A stretch of DNA of 64,000 bases from Liolophura sinensis (GCF_032854445.1 NC_088306.1:21113764-21177763), one strand, 5' to 3'; positions 48,400 to 62,009 are shown, counted from the first letter of the stretch. Numbers and translations: made by a program. Notes: a model not told the origin generated them from the letters alone.

Positions 48400-50021
48400 G
48401 TAGTGTAATCAATGTACTTCAGGGACTTTGGTGCTTTGCGCAGCTCATTTGATACTTACAATATTCGTACATTCATCCTTGACATGAACACATTGTAAAT
48501 GCATTATAAGGGATATAGATCTAAAAGGTACTAAACATAGTCAACCGTTATTTAGATAATTTTTCAAGCACCGTAAGTCCTGCATTTATTAAGAGACCTC
48601 AACAGTCTTCGGCACACATATAGTACAGACAACCCTTTGCAATCAGCCATTTTCAGCTTGACAGCTATATCGGTTTTCAATCAACTGACTTATAAATATG
48701 GGTGAAGTTGCACTTTTTCGGACTTTAATCCCAATTGCCGACATAACTATGCATCACACACAAAAAAAAAACGACCAGATTCGTGATCTAAACATCAAAC
48801 TACGTCAGGCAGTCTACCTAAAATATTTAAATTGAAAATATTTTGGTCACGTGACAAATTCGGCAATTAGTGCACTTCAGCAGTTTTCAAGATATATAAC
48901 TGACTTTAACAGGCTTCATTTGCATTAGCTTGGTCTTTCTTCATTCTAACTTTTAGCTCAATCGCATAAACCCTTCAAGAAAAAGAGATGTAAACGCCTT
49001 CTCTGTCCATGGCAGTATGGTGGCAAAAGTAGGTCAGGCTGAAAATTCAAAATTGTGGGAAAAAAATTCCGGGATGCATTTCAAAAGCGAACTGATTTCA
49101 ATCTCATACTGTTAAATATTGTATGAAATAAATGTAAGGACAACGAATGTAATAAACTGGACGCAGACTGCTATGACTGGTATTTTAGCGTCTATTAGTT
49201 TCATGAGGGTTGGGGAAAAAAGAGAAAAATGATTGTCAGGAAATAACTGTATTTGAGCCTTAGACTGCTGGGGACAATGTTCAATGAAACTATGGTGAAA
49301 GCCAGCGGAAGGAAAATAAACAGTGCTCTCAGTGACTGACACTGGCATCTCTATGAGCTACCTGGCTACCTGTTAGTTGTCCAATTGCCAAAATGCGTTT
49401 CTCACTTCGGCAAACTTGCCCACATACATATTTCAGAAAACCACAAGTAAACATCAGCTTTTCTCTTCTGATAGAGGATAAAACAGTTTTAACTCAGACA
49501 AAAATTTAACAAATATTCCAAGTCAGCATGTTTAAATGCATACAGCTGGGTGCTTTGTATGAAAATACAGCTATGCGTTTAGTCTCAACGATGTACAATG
49601 GTAAATTTGCGGAACAAACGGGATAATCATGGTAATTGCAAGACCGGTTACATCCACGTGCATTGGGCTTGGACAATAAAGCTAAGTGAGTCTCTAGCGT
49701 ACATAAGGGTGTAGCTATGGAAACACCGGAAAACAGATGTAAACCTTCAGGTTTCAGGAAACATTGAAGAGGAATCAAGAATATTTTACTTTCCAGCCTA
49801 TGAAGCTTAGTGTCCCAAAATGTAGGTTTTCAAACCACAGAAATGTGAAAGGTTAAATTCAAAGGTGGGTTTTTTTTGGTGGGATTAACTCGTGCAAGGT
49901 AAACTCTTACCCTCAGCTCGTGTTATTGCACATTCAAATACAAATATAGGTGCAAACTTTTCTTTCAATTTAGGGGGTGAAAACCTTTAAACTGTTAGAG
50001 TTTTGTCCATATTTACATCGT

Positions 50022-51083
50022 TCAAGGACGTGAAACACATGCGCGGGCTATCTTTGAGCGGATTAGATGACTTGTATAAATGACGATTAGCGGATTAATG
50101 GCCGAGTGTCCATAAGTGAAGATTCCAGAGAATTTCCTGACCCCTTCCGGTAAGCACGTGCGACACAATCCTTGTACAGGCCACGTGATGTAAAATGGCA
50201 GCCAAAACATGCAGAACACGACAACCAGGGCCACCATCTTATAACTGGGGGCCATTTTAGAACGCTTCTTCTTTGACATATGCTCTCTGCTTACTGTCAT
50301 CACTGACACACTCGTCACAGGTTTACATGGCCTGGAGTGATGTCCGATCATGCCACTCACCGTCGAAATGTTACCTGACCTCTGTCGGCTGCTAACTGTT
50401 GACTTCTGTACGCTTGATCCAGTAATCCGTGTGTTTAGCGTCCATAGCAAAACACTATTCATCATAATAAGTGCCAAAAGGGGAATGTAATAGGCTACAA
50501 CTATTTGGACTATCTCGAAAATATTAGCTCCGAAGATAAAGATGGAGCAAGTGCTGATAAAAGATTTCATATCATACAGCAGTATCTTGAGCAATATGTA
50601 CGGCGTCCATAGAAGAAGCCCTACTATCCACACACACACGGATATCCGGGTTATCCGCGTTGTCCAGAACTGAGAACGGTACTGCAGTGGAGCTGTCACA
50701 CAACGATATCGATCATAACCCATGGCCAGAAGGAGTAGCGTAGACACAGATGTCAGACCAAAGTCCAAGAGTTTATACAAAATGCAACCAGCGATTCCGA
50801 TCTGCCACGAAAGATAAGTTAACATGAGATGTATGGGCATAAGAACGACACCTACCAGTAAATCGGTGAACGCCACGGATTTAGGAAAGCCAGAAATCTC
50901 CGCACTGGGGTCCTTCCACAGGCAGACAATAACGATAAGATTAGCTGGGGTCGCCACAACGGAGACACCGGCCATGTAAATCTCATTCCATAAGGAACCA
51001 GAGAGTTCACTCTGAGCGACTTCAGGGAGACTTGTGCTACAGTTGGTGAAGTTAAAGGGAATCTCCGACACTGGAATGTCCAT
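50022..51083 (-). CDS. Class A aminergic-type GPCR, intact, single exon
   Basis: A 353-residue receptor of the same family. The N-terminus PFNFTNCSTSL is shared; landmarks are Asn48 (1.50), Asp73 (2.50), Cys100, Asp107 (3.32), DRY 124-126, Trp152, Pro201, FWLP 293-296, Cys307/Cys310, Tyr324 (7.43) and Asn330-Pro331 (NPLIV). Compared with its paralogues it lacks three residues at the first loop/TM2 boundary (GFPKSVAF instead of GFSTYAVSVAF), so TM2 starts about one turn later. The tail is very short. It is oriented like 44453, and the two probably arose by tandem duplication. The third loop is rich in Ser and Lys. Confidence 0.93.
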   Translation of the reverse strand: MDIPVSEIPFNFTNCSTSLPEVAQSELSGSLWNEIYMAGVSVVATPANLIVIVCLWKDPSAEISGFPKSVAFTDLLVGVVLMPIHLMLTYLSWQIGIAGCILYKLLDFGLTSVSTLLLLAMGYDRYRCVTAPLQYRSQFWTTRITRISVCVWIVGLLLWTPYILLKILLYDMKSFISTCSIFIFGANIFEIVQIVVAYYIPLLALIMMNSVLLWTLNTRITGSSVQKSTVSSRQRSGNISTVSGMIGHHSRPCKPVTSVSVMTVSREHMSKKKRSKMAPSYKMVALVVVFCMFWLPFYITWPVQGLCRTCLPEGVRKFSGIFTYGHSAINPLIVIYTSHLIRSKIARACVSRP

Positions 51084-53035
51084 GATGAATAGCCTAGCTG
51101 TGTTCCTTGTTTCTGTCTGCTAATAGAGCTGGTGACATCGATGCAGTCGTCAAGGGTAAATGGGTGCGTGAAAGAGGACTCCTAAATAACTGTTGCTAGA
51201 AATTCAAAAGCGTCTAAATGTGTACAACTGCCTTAAATGTGAGGCAGTGACATGTCAGCGAAAAGGTACACAGTTTTAAAGCATTTAATTGGTCGATGGA
51301 TCGGTACGATTTCTCACCTGTATTTTTAAAATTATGGTTAATATACTAGAGCTGCTCGTAACGGCATGTACAGTACAATACCTCCCACCATTAGCTTGTC
51401 AAAACTTCGGCTTCACAAGAGTGGTCCGCACACACAAGCTTCACGTTTTCATACAACCATTCCCACTAGATCAACATCAGCTAAAGTATCAAGCAAATGT
51501 TACCTCATCCTATAATCGATCAATCATATGTAAATGCATTCAGTTCACAGTTTACACAGTTTTAACTTAACTGGTTGAAGGCCCTACGGTTTTGACAAAA
51601 AGAATTCTTTAAAGTGTACATAAGTGAAATGTTTTCCTCAAATGAAAAGCCAACAGTTTACATTATTTGTATTACCAAAAAGTTCTGGAATGGCAGTTAT
51701 CTTCCAGGGTGGTTATATCCGTCATACCTTCGGAAGTGTTTTCACATTATTTGAAAAGATTAGATGTGGCTTGAAAAGTCCACCGTGTTTTATCCTACTT
51801 TAAATGCTTTTCATGGCTCAGCAAAAGTCTTGTATGCGATTTGGAAGCTGCAGTTTGCCACACGAGTAAGTTTGTTTCCACGTGACCAGATCACAAATCA
51901 CATTGAGCCTGCCACATATAGGTTAATTTACAATATAGTCATATCTTTTAACCAAACGGGTTTTATATAAGTCGCTATACATTCATTATAGTAATGCTAC
52001 ATCACAGTCTCCAAATAACCGCGTTGTGATAGCTGACACATTTTGTCTCTCTCTCAAGCCACTGGTTTAGAGCGCTGTGATAAACATGTCCTGCGTTTAG
52101 TTTTGAAAATCTATCGGTCAATGTCCAAAAAAGGAATAAAAAAGACTGTAAATGAAAGTATTAGTAAATCCTTAGTAATATTATTACCTTCACGAACGTG
52201 TTTGTCCTTCAAGGTTGCGATTCGTTTAGGGGTTGATACTTACGACAGTTGTTAACTCCTGATCAATTTGTTACTGTTTAGATTCCACAGAGCTAGAACA
52301 TCACCTCTGAATTTACCGAGGTCAAACGCCGGAGAAAGTTCTGCAAATCCATTGGCTGTGTCAGTAATGGCCTTTGCCGCACAGGTAGATGCTGACTTTT
52401 GCTTTTTTTCTTATTCATTTTATTTATTTATTTATTTGATTGGTGTTTTACGTCGTACTCAAGAATATTTTACTAATACGACAGCGACCAGCATTATGGT
52501 GGGAGGAAACCGGGCAGAGCCCGAAGGAAACCCACGACCATCCGCAGGTTGCTGTCAGACCTTTCCACATACGGCCAGAGAGGAAGTGAACTTGAACTCA
52601 CAGCGACCGCATTGGTGTTCTGATTCATGATGTATGTAATACACAAGACTATTCGCATAATGCGACATCAGGGAGATGTTGTGCATGGATTGGGAAACGA
52701 TTATATTGTCCAAGGATCAAAGTAGGCATATGGCTATCTAGATGTTGTCTGCATAGACATTTGCATGATAAATGTGATGACAAATTAGCATTGTAAGTTA
52801 TTCTAGACGAGTGGCGCCTAATAAGTTCAACGTGATTTTGTTTCACCTAATCCTGGTTAAGCCATGCTGCTAAGAATGAACAGTTAGGATTAAACCTTAA
52901 CTGACGTTAATTGAAATAAGTTGTATTTCACTGAGTGATCATTTGTCAATCTTCACATTATTATCACTGCTCTAGTTTTAATTTCTATGATGTAAATCTT
53001 GTTATATATCACTAAGAACATTTTACTATTCCCGT
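51084..53035. other. Intergenic with one SINE
   Basis: No gene recognised. The common SINE at 52415-52618 (-) is listed separately. The start of the GPCR relic at 53036 is abrupt, with no family similarity before it. Confidence 0.5.
52415..52618 (-). mobile_element. Common SINE, near full length
   Basis: On the plus strand a (TTTA)n tail, 'tacgtcgtactcaagaatat', 'gaccagcattatggtggg', then 'cttgaactcacagcgaccgc', which belongs to the tRNA-like head. It lacks the outer end of the head. Confidence 0.85.
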
Positions 53036-53266
53036 TATAAGATCGTCATCCTGACTGTGGTTTTCTGCGTGTTTTGGCTGCCACATTTCATCGCGTGGCC
53101 TTTAAACGGAATGTGTCGCACATGCGTATCAGATGAAATCAGGGACGATTTTGGATTCCTTACTTATGCACAATCCGCCATTAACCCGCTGATCATCATT
53201 TCCACAAGTACACAAATTCGTTCCAAGCTATCACGTGCATGTGTTGTGCTCTCGCGGATAAAGTAA
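53036..53266 (+). pseudogene. GPCR relic, TM6 to C-terminus
   Basis: It reads YKIVILTVVF, FWLPHFIAWP, a Cys-x-x-Cys loop, then TYAQSAINPLII and a basic tail to a stop, with no lesion inside. The five upstream helices are absent, so the gene has been cut off at the 5' side. A 3' exon of a gene with introns is unlikely, because all relatives here are single-exon. Confidence 0.82.
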
Positions 53267-53829
53267 ATGCAGATTGTTATAGAGTTGGCGTGATGGTTTT
53301 TATGATGAAATTTAACATCCCAAATGATCGGAAAAACGGCTAACAGAGAAGAATTATATGAGTACGGTGGTCATCTTGTGCTAGTTCGCAATGGTGCAGA
53401 TATTAAAATGATGCGGTTGCCAGCAACGCTTGGCGTTACAAGAACAAAATGTCGCAGTTTGTTTTGAACAAACTATTCAGGAATAAAATATTCACCTTAA
53501 ATTTATTTTAGATTGGCATTGTCAAAACATGATATGTTTGTAGGGGTAAGTTTACATACAGAATTACACTGTTCTATTCTGTGATCTGGAACTCGGTCTT
53601 GCCATTCGCTACAAAAACATGCAGTTTTTCCGATGGCATATCATGGATGTAAATGACCCGAACGTCACAAATGCACGGAAACCTAGAAGGAACATTCAAT
53701 GGTAAAAGAAATCGCCAAAAAAGGCAGATAACGGGTGGCATTCACCGCCTTACTGTGAGATGCCTTGTACATCTCATGACCCTATGACATAATCTACTAA
53801 GGTTGACTAGAAATAACACTTGAATATCA
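53267..53829. other. Spacer, no gene recognised
   Basis: About 560 bases. It ends with 'ttgaatatca' (53820-53829), the left target-site duplication of the SINE that follows. Confidence 0.5.
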
Positions 53830-54010
53830 CGCATACTAGTGTCCTGTCTGACCGTGTGTGGGAAAATCTGCCACCAGCCTGTGGGTGGTCGTGGGTTTCC
53901 CCCGGGCTCTGCCCGTTTTCCTCCCATTATAATGCTGACCGTCGTCATATAACTGAAATATTCTTGACTAAGGCGTAAACACCAGTCAAATAAATAAATA
54001 AATAAATAAA
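53830..54010 (+). mobile_element. Common SINE, 5'-truncated, with target-site duplication
   Basis: A 181-base copy from the middle of the element through the core 'ttataatgctgac' to an (AAAT)n tail. It is flanked by a perfect 10-base direct repeat 'ttgaatatca' (53820-53829 and 54011-54020), the mark of an L1-type target-primed insertion. It abuts the truncated GPCR. Confidence 0.9.
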
Positions 54011-54473
54011 TTGAATATCATGAATATTCCCATTTTAGCACTTATTATAATGAACAGTATTTTGCTATGGACACTGAACACACGTATTCCCCGATCACAA
54101 ACGTCAGCAGCCTACAGTCGGCGGACGCCAGCTGACATTTCAACGGTGGCTGACATCAATGGGCATCACTCCAGGCCATGTGAACCTGTGACGAGTGTGT
54201 CAGTAATTGGTGTGAACAGAGAACATGTGGCGAAGAAGAGGTGTTCAGGAATGGCCTCAAATTATAAGATTGTCCTCCTGGTGGTCGTGTTTTGAGTGTA
54301 CTGCCATATTACTCACGTGGCCTGCAAATGGACAGTGTCACACGTGCTTCTCAGAAGAAATCAAAGATATATTTGGATACTTTCCCAAAAGACAATCCAT
54401 AATTAATTCGTTAAGTCCACAAATTCGTTCCAAGCTAGCTCGCGCATGCACTGTGCATTTATGGGCAAAGTAA
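54011..54473 (+). pseudogene. GPCR pseudogene, TM5 to C-terminus, several lesions
   Basis: It starts inside TM5 (IPILALIIMNS), continues through the third loop (RTPADIST, GHHSRPCEP) and into TM6, then meets TGA at about 54293-54295. At that point deletions remove the CW of the CWLP motif. Later frames recover TWPANG and EEIKDIFGYFP, but the NPLIVICTST region of TM7 is largely deleted. It is the counterpart of the C-terminus at 2-223, which has none of these lesions. Everything before TM5 is missing at the SINE insertion point. Confidence 0.88.
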
Positions 54474-57400
54474 ATACTTTCCCGGCAAGGGTTATCGCCA
54501 TTCCCTTGAGGTGTTCCATCACAGTTGTACACCTGATTAGCAATTAATTATGAGAGCAAGGAGCTTGAGCCTCAAGGTCCTGTGTTACCACTTACCAGAT
54601 GTGTACCCGAGATCAAACACCTGAAGCGATTGCCGATAACCTACTGTGTTAATGACGCCATGTGCTTCATTTTGCGTATTGCCCATTTTGCAGGATCATT
54701 CTTGTTGTATTGTAAGATAATAGCATTGGGCAGAAGATACCAAACCTTTTTAAATATCCACACAACGACCCAGGCTGAGACACAAAACAAGTTTTGTGTA
54801 TCCCTGGAGGAACACTTTTGGATGTTTCTGGTAGCATCAGTGTTAGATCAATAATATTTTTCCATGACATGTTCTTAGCTCAGTGACATTTACTCAGATG
54901 GGGTACCCTAGATGGACAAAGACATGTTCTACATGAAAAATTTTACATATCAGAAATAGAAAGAGCTTTGTAGCTTGTCGGTGCTATTTTCTTAGCACAT
55001 GGTGATTCCTGGTGGATTAATATATACTGTCTATGTTTGCTTTTTATGAACATTATTTTGAGCTTTTCGCTGTAAGATATGCCAGAATGCAAATGTTTAG
55101 ATATGTGACATTACGAAACGCTTAAATCCGTTCATTCTACGCACGATTCTCCCCAGGGGGATAAGAAAAGGACATGGTGCGGTCAGGTGGAGAATCGGCC
55201 CCAGAGAGGTACGATAAGAAAGTGCTAATTTCAAAATGCCAGTACAATTCAGTAAATTTCGGAATCAGTAGTATAAGACTTGGTCGAAGCACACATGAAA
55301 ATTATAATTTTGTAAAAGAGATGGTTGCTTAGGAATAACCCTGCAAATTTTTCGTTTAAACGAGGCACTGTGTTTTTTATTTACAGTATGAAGATTAACG
55401 TTAACTAGAAAAATATCTTTACTGAAAGTTTCTTCTGTGTTTTTTTTCTACGTGCTGTCAAAGTTTCGTTGGTTAACATTTGTCTTCATATGTAAAACAA
55501 AAGCTTCATAATGTGATGAGTTTCGTCATGTTTTAGCAAGTGTAAAATCTGTGTTTTGTGCCGCGATCTGTCAGGCATTTTCCACAGTACACTGGACTAA
55601 TAAAGTTACTGTGGAGAAAAGGTTGCATATCGGGTAAAAGTACGAATCTTTGTGCATCTTGTTGTTTTTTTTCTTTGAAAACATGCTTTTGAATGAGTAA
55701 GGATGTGGGCCGTCTTGCACTGAATAAGTGTTATCATGGATTAGAATGGATAAGCAATGATGTTACGTGATATATGGCAACCATAGGGACATCATATGTG
55801 AATCCTGGCTGAGAGTACTGTTACGCGTAGAGGAAGTTTAAGGCTGAAAATTAATATTTGTTATATATCTATTTAATTGATTGGTGCTTAACTGCGTGCT
55901 CAAGAATTTTTCAGAAAGTTACATTTGTAGTTCAGCGATTTTCATAACTCTACAATGCCTAATGCAAAAAAAGGTATTTCTCTGTGACTGGAGCCGGATA
56001 TAAGTTTTCTAGTTTACGACTTATACATTGATTCAGCGCATGTTTGGAGCTTTATAAGCCGCATGCTTGCCATATAACAGAAACGGACCAGTAAAATAGA
56101 AATGAAAAAAGTAGCCTTACGAATGTGTGTCAGCAGCAGTCACTCACAGATGTAGTCAGTTTCCCTACTTAAGGTTCACAGATCAAACGGGCATGTTTGT
56201 TCTGTATAAATGGAGAAGGTATACTGTTTGTTCTTGTGTGGAAAACGTCAATAATTAAAGCTTTCTCTCTCTACTTGTTGCATTTGCTTTGGCCGGTTTT
56301 ATCAGAAAACATGTTAATCAATTCGTTATTATTTGAACTGATTTATAATTGGTGACTGACTACATGTTTGCTTTGACATTACCGACACCTCTTGCTAAAA
56401 AGAGAGACACTTAACTGTTGCGTTTCTACTACGCCTGTGCAGCAGGAGTTCAGGCAAGCCAGTGGTGAAAGACATTGTAGAGAATCTGTAGTGAATCCGG
56501 TTACGGACAGCATTACTAGAGGTGAATGTGCAGTGATGTTAATTGAAATATATTTGACGTTACTGGTCTAACTTTACAAGGTACATTAATAGGTTAAAAT
56601 ATTTTAAAAGACATCCATGGCTGCGGTACTGCACAGGTGGCGTTAAGCCATTATTATTCACTCGTGATACTGGGACACTGTGACGACCATTGTGTGCGTT
56701 ACCTTGCTGAATCATTTAACCAAAGACACAAGGATAACCAGAGCTAAAGAAACCACCGGGATTAGAATCAGTGCTTATCTCGGTGCTTCCGTCAGTCAAT
56801 TTCCTTCTTCAATGGAGGAGATCAGTGAAATGACTAACGAATTTAGTTAAATCTCACAAATTTCTTTTCGAAGAACCAAGGTCTCAACAGCCATTCCAAG
56901 ACCGGCATCTCAAGGTGCAGGTCAGAACGCACAACCTGATTTACTCGGAAGTTATGTAGAACTTACGAATATATGAAAATAGGTGTGATATGTCATCGGG
57001 ACGGTCACATACATTTCTGGGTAAATTACATAAAGGGACATCTCTAGCTCAGTCTTCCTCTCTACGCAGGGATATAATTTATGGGTCATATTCAACAAAA
57101 ACGCACATCACTGAAGATGCGTTTTAGGAAAACTGCTGCCCACAAAAGTAATTCAACGAGTTTGTTGATATAAGGCGGAGGTGAGTTTTGAGGACCATTT
57201 AACACTGAGGACTAGACAGACTAATGCGGAAAACCATCTTGATACGAAACATTAATTACACCTTAACCAGGTCAGCAGCAAATATGAAACTCAATGCTGA
57301 TTGGCTGATAAACCTCCAAAAATGTCACATTGGGTAACCCCTTAATCTTGTTTACCTCAAAAATAATGGAAAACATTACTATTGCAAATATTACATGCAC

Positions 57401-57932
57401 TTAAATATTGGATGTTAACTAAACAGGAGGGTTGACATCTTTATGCCAAATGAACGTATGTTTGTTTCTCCATTGTTAATGTGTCTGCATGACATATCAG
57501 AGAGGCCAAGCTGGTGCGTACCGACAACTCAAGTGAGTGTAAGCAAGTTAACGTTGACAAACAGCATGTTTAACTGGCTAAATATTTGCATACGACCAGA
57601 ACTGTAAGGTACACATTGACGAGAAAATCAAATTTATAAAAGGGACCGTGATTTGCCGGCTGCATCTGCTAAAACGTCTTGCTAAAAGGTCTTGCAGCTC
57701 TCTCTTATAGTTTGTGACTTCGTTTGATTCCTATATTGAAACTATCAGGTGCCCGTTTTCTTCGATGTTACCCATGGTAAGAGCAGGATATAACAGACGT
57801 AAACATAAGCAAAAGTCTTTTATGAACTAAACGACATTGGTTCTTCTCTGAAGATCACATGCGATAATACCTAGTTATCAATGCAAGAAATTTGAAAGGT
57901 GTCAACACAAGAACCACAATCAGAGATCTATC
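54474..57932. other. Intergenic, no gene recognised
   Basis: The partner of 224-3741. Small indels relative to the left copy are seen, for example the missing block near 55820. No gene is recognised. Confidence 0.6.
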
Positions 57933-59015
57933 ATGGAGATTCCAGCGTCAATCACTCCCTTCAACTTCACCAACTGTAGCACAAGCCTTGCTGAAGTCGG
58001 TCAGATAAATATCACCTTGCGTCCGATTTTCGCGAGCGAAGTTGCTCAGGCTGACCGCTCTGTTCCTGTGTGGCATCAAATTTACACTGTCTGTGTCTCA
58101 GTGGTGACCACACCAGCTAATCTTATCGTCATTGCCTGCTTGTGGCGAGATCCCGGTTCGGAGGTTTCTGGCTTCTCTACCTACGCTGTCTCAGTGGCGT
58201 TCACCGATTTACTGGTGGGTGTAGTTCTTATGCCTCTTAGATTTATTGAAGGGATGTTGACAACCTGGCCCTTTGGACTCACTGGCTGCATTTTGTGGAG
58301 ACAAATCGATTTTGGACTGACTTCTGTGTCCGTGTTTCTCTTTCTAGCCATGGGTTACGATCGGTACCGTTGTGTGACAGCCCCTCTACAGTATCATTCT
58401 CAGTTTAAGACAACCAAGGCGGCTTGGATATCGGTATTTGTGTGGATAGTAGGCTTTGTTTTATGGACACCGTATTTATTACTGAAAATATTTATGCATC
58501 AGGTCAACTGCATTTTATTTACTTTTGGACCTAATTTTTTAGAGGTTATCCAATTTACTGTAGCCTACTACATTCCCATTTTGGCACTTATTATAATGAA
58601 CAGTATTTTGATATGGACACTGAACACACGAATTCCCCGATCACAATCGTCAGCAGTCAACAGCCGGCGGACGCCAGCTGACATTTCAACGGTGACTGAC
58701 GTCATTGGGCATCACTCCAGGCCATGTGAACCTGTGATGAATGTTTCCGTAATGGTGTCAAAGAAGAAACATTCTAAAATGACCTCCATTTAAAAGCTCG
58801 TCATCCTGGTTGTCGTTTTCTCTGTGTGTTGGCTGCCATATTGCATCACGTGGCTATTGGATGGACTGTGTCGCATGTGTATATCGGGTGGGGTCACACA
58901 ATTTTGTGCACTCCTCACCTATGGACAGTCCGCCATTAATCCGTTGATCGTCATCTGCACAAGTAACCAAATCCGCTCGAAGATAGCCCGCACATGTGTA
59001 AAGCGAACAACGTAA
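57933..59015 (+). pseudogene. Class A aminergic-type GPCR with one nonsense codon
   Basis: The same length and frame as 3742-4824 (361 codons), but the Tyr codon just before TM6 is TAA (58791-58793), where the left copy has TAT. All landmarks are otherwise present: the D3.32 region, DRY, CWLP, Tyr7.43 and NPLIV. Read to the stop it would give 286 residues ending before TM6, which could not form a normal receptor. There are about 16 amino-acid changes against the left copy, and no frameshifts. This is a recent pseudogene, a null allele or a base error; the reading frame after the stop is still clean. Confidence 0.87.
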
Positions 59016-61671
59016 ATACCGATCAGAGCTGGATCGGTTCAACACTTTTATTGCCATATATACATCTCATGATCAAGCATTGATTACCGACGGAAAGTAA
59101 CGAGGTTATAATATTTGTCCGCCTGTTGTCTTTAACTGTAAAGGCGGAGAAAAAGTTAAAATGAAGTAAGCTTCATACAGAAAGAACGTCAAAAGTTATT
59201 TGTAAATATGGTTATCAACAATTTTCCGATTTTTCCTCACGGAGAAAAGAACATTTTAAAATAATTTTGTATCTTGACATTTGGGACCACCTCTTGGTAC
59301 ATATAGTCTTTCCGTCATAAGTAAGGATGCGACTCATGTCCAGTTAATATATTTGGGCTTGCTTTTGGGTTTTCCTTCGGTAGAATGTTTTTAACCAATA
59401 TTTTGATCATATTTATTATAACAACATTTTCCTTGTCATAATTCAGATTTCAAGCATGGGTCTATATATAAACAACAAATTTACATTCAGACAAATTTAT
59501 TATACATGCATCACATCATAATATGGAACATTTTCATGGAAAAAAAACACACACTTACCAAAAAAGTGGTCCCAAACATCCACCATACAAAAATCATGTC
59601 CTTTTCGTCCGTTAAAAAATATTGAAAAAAATATTTCAGATCATATTTACGAAAAACTTTTCATGCCTTTTCATCTGAAATTTGCAATCTAACTGAACAC
59701 GATGAATATAATGCACCCAGCCCCTGTACGCCAATGAAAAATTCTAAAGACATATGTAAAGGTGATTTTTAGATATACTGTTCAGCATTCTTTCCGCTAT
59801 CGCTTGCTTCTTCTTGGTGTTCAGTTTCACATAAATATGAAACATTTAGATGATACATTCGGATACAAACTGCATCTACACTTTGATTTGACTTGAATGT
59901 CAGACCGTTTTTACCACATATTTACGCATTACTATATACGATGGTATCAAAATTTTATTCAGATAAAATAGTTCGACTTAGTGTAAATTGAAGAGAGCAG
60001 ACACATTACAACGCTTCAAGTCAGAGGATGGTACTGTAATAAAAGTTATTTAAATTAGTTCTGATGTAAACCAGTGTGATGTAAGCAGTGTCTTGATAGT
60101 TTTCTTTAGGGAATCGACATATTCTAGACCAATATAGAGTCGAGAGTTCGAATCCAGATTCTGTCTGCTTTCACAACAGCTGGAATGACAATAATTACTG
60201 AGGTTAAATGCATGAATCCAGTCCTTATTTTATCAGCAGCGGCTCTGAAGTAGTTGACTCGCCATGAAGTACCTGGTGTAGGGCAATGTTTTTTTCGTGT
60301 ATATTCATGTACTTAAATATCATCTGGAAGTGTATTAAAAGTAACATTTAATTGCTGAATTAACTTATGCTTGTTTCGCCAAAATGAATGCCTGTAAAGA
60401 AACAACAGTTCTAAGCTGTTGTCCACATACCATAGTTGAACAGCGGGTTGCTAGAGAGCCTAATTGTGTAACGTTATGCACTGAGTGTTTGGTTACGACC
60501 TTATCTACACAAGGTCAAGGTCATTAAGCTATACAATGTCATCAGCATATGTTAATAGCACTTTACTGAAATGAATTCTACGGCTCTGCTTTGACTGCCT
60601 TGTGTCAAGGGAAATGTTACCGGTACGTTTTCACTCTCTATGCTGTAGTTTTATATCATATGACTGCGAAACCAGGATTCTGATTGTTGACTGAGCATCC
60701 CGAAGGCCTGGCCCCCTTGCATTTGCTGAAGGTGAATGTTTATTGAATGTGACAACACAGCATTTTGAGTAATTCTAGACCAGTGATGTCTAATAAATTG
60801 CCACAACACTACTGCCTTTTTACCATATCCTTACAATTATTGATTCATGGAAAGGCTTATTAAACATATGTAGGCCTCTATCTTTACTCATGCAAAAGTA
60901 CGTTCCCAATAAAGAACTACTAAGATTTCAACTAGGATGTATGAACATGGAGGTAGAATAGAAGGAGGCACAATTATGAGGCTTCAAAGTGTTCGGTGTA
61001 GGTTACCGACACCGTGGGGGAAGCTCTCTGTCGTGACAGGACATTAGAGCTCTCAGGCTTGGTCAGGGCTTGACGCAAGCGCTCTCGCGAGGCTGTCGAA
61101 CAGCCAGGACGTGTGTTTGATAGACTTAAGTCAAGCTCGCGGACATTTGCCGACAGCTCCTGTAAGTTTGTGTACTTCAGTTTGTGGGGCTTTTTTTCGG
61201 CTGAACTGGCCGGCGTCTTGATCTTGGAATCACACGAACAAAGGCAGAATATACACGTAGATGTGTAATATTAAAGTTTTTATTAAAGCCATGTGACTTG
61301 TTGATGGTTCTTTAATTAGCGTTTATGCCCACTATGCAATAAGAAACAAAATCTTCAGAAATTATAGGGTCTATATGGTTACAAATGTTGATCTACAGTT
61401 ACTGAATTTAATGGATTTATCAGCTTATTGTAAAAGATTCAGTAAATCTGATAATTTACATGTTTGTGGTCGATGCATTCCTACAGGTTTCTTTAATTCG
61501 GTTTGGAACAACGTGCAGTTTACTTCAAAACGTGACAAAACTGCATGAAGCCTTTTCATAACTCAATAGACAAGCATGCGTTGGGCGGGTCAGTCAATCG
61601 TAACCAGGCGGAGTAGTGCTCCATATTCTACCTCCATGATATGAATGTATGTTTTTGTTTTTAGTTTATAC

Positions 61672-61932
61672 TTAACAGTTTTTCAGCCATATGATGACGA
61701 TGTGTTCATATACTGTCTTATCTTGCTGGAGGGCGAGTCCATGCCGCCAAAGTCCTGCCACCACTAAAGCATTACGCCGAAGACACCAGATTTGACACCG
61801 AACTCTGTTGCATTATACTGACACCGGGCAAACTAGTCTTGTTTCCTTGCTCTAATAGCTTGTACCATTTTTAAAGTCTTTGGTATGACCCACCTCGGAT
61901 TTGATCCTAATGTTCTAATCATTACGCCACGA
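61672..61932 (-). mobile_element. tRNA-derived SINE, second family (right copy)
   Basis: The segmental-duplication partner of 7492-7750. Confidence 0.6.
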
Positions 61933-62009
61933 CGCAGTTCATTGCTGACATGAAGGCGGTTCTGAATGAGACAGGAAGTGAATCAATGATTGATTGATTG
62001 ATTATTGCT

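Larger units (their letters stand above)
46524..50021. other. Intergenic with two SINEs
   Basis: No gene recognised in about 3.5 kb. It contains the elements at 47270-47580 (-) and 48154-48399 (+), listed separately. An open frame near 49112-49348 (-), reading MPVSVTESTVYFP, shows no family resemblance. Confidence 0.5.
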
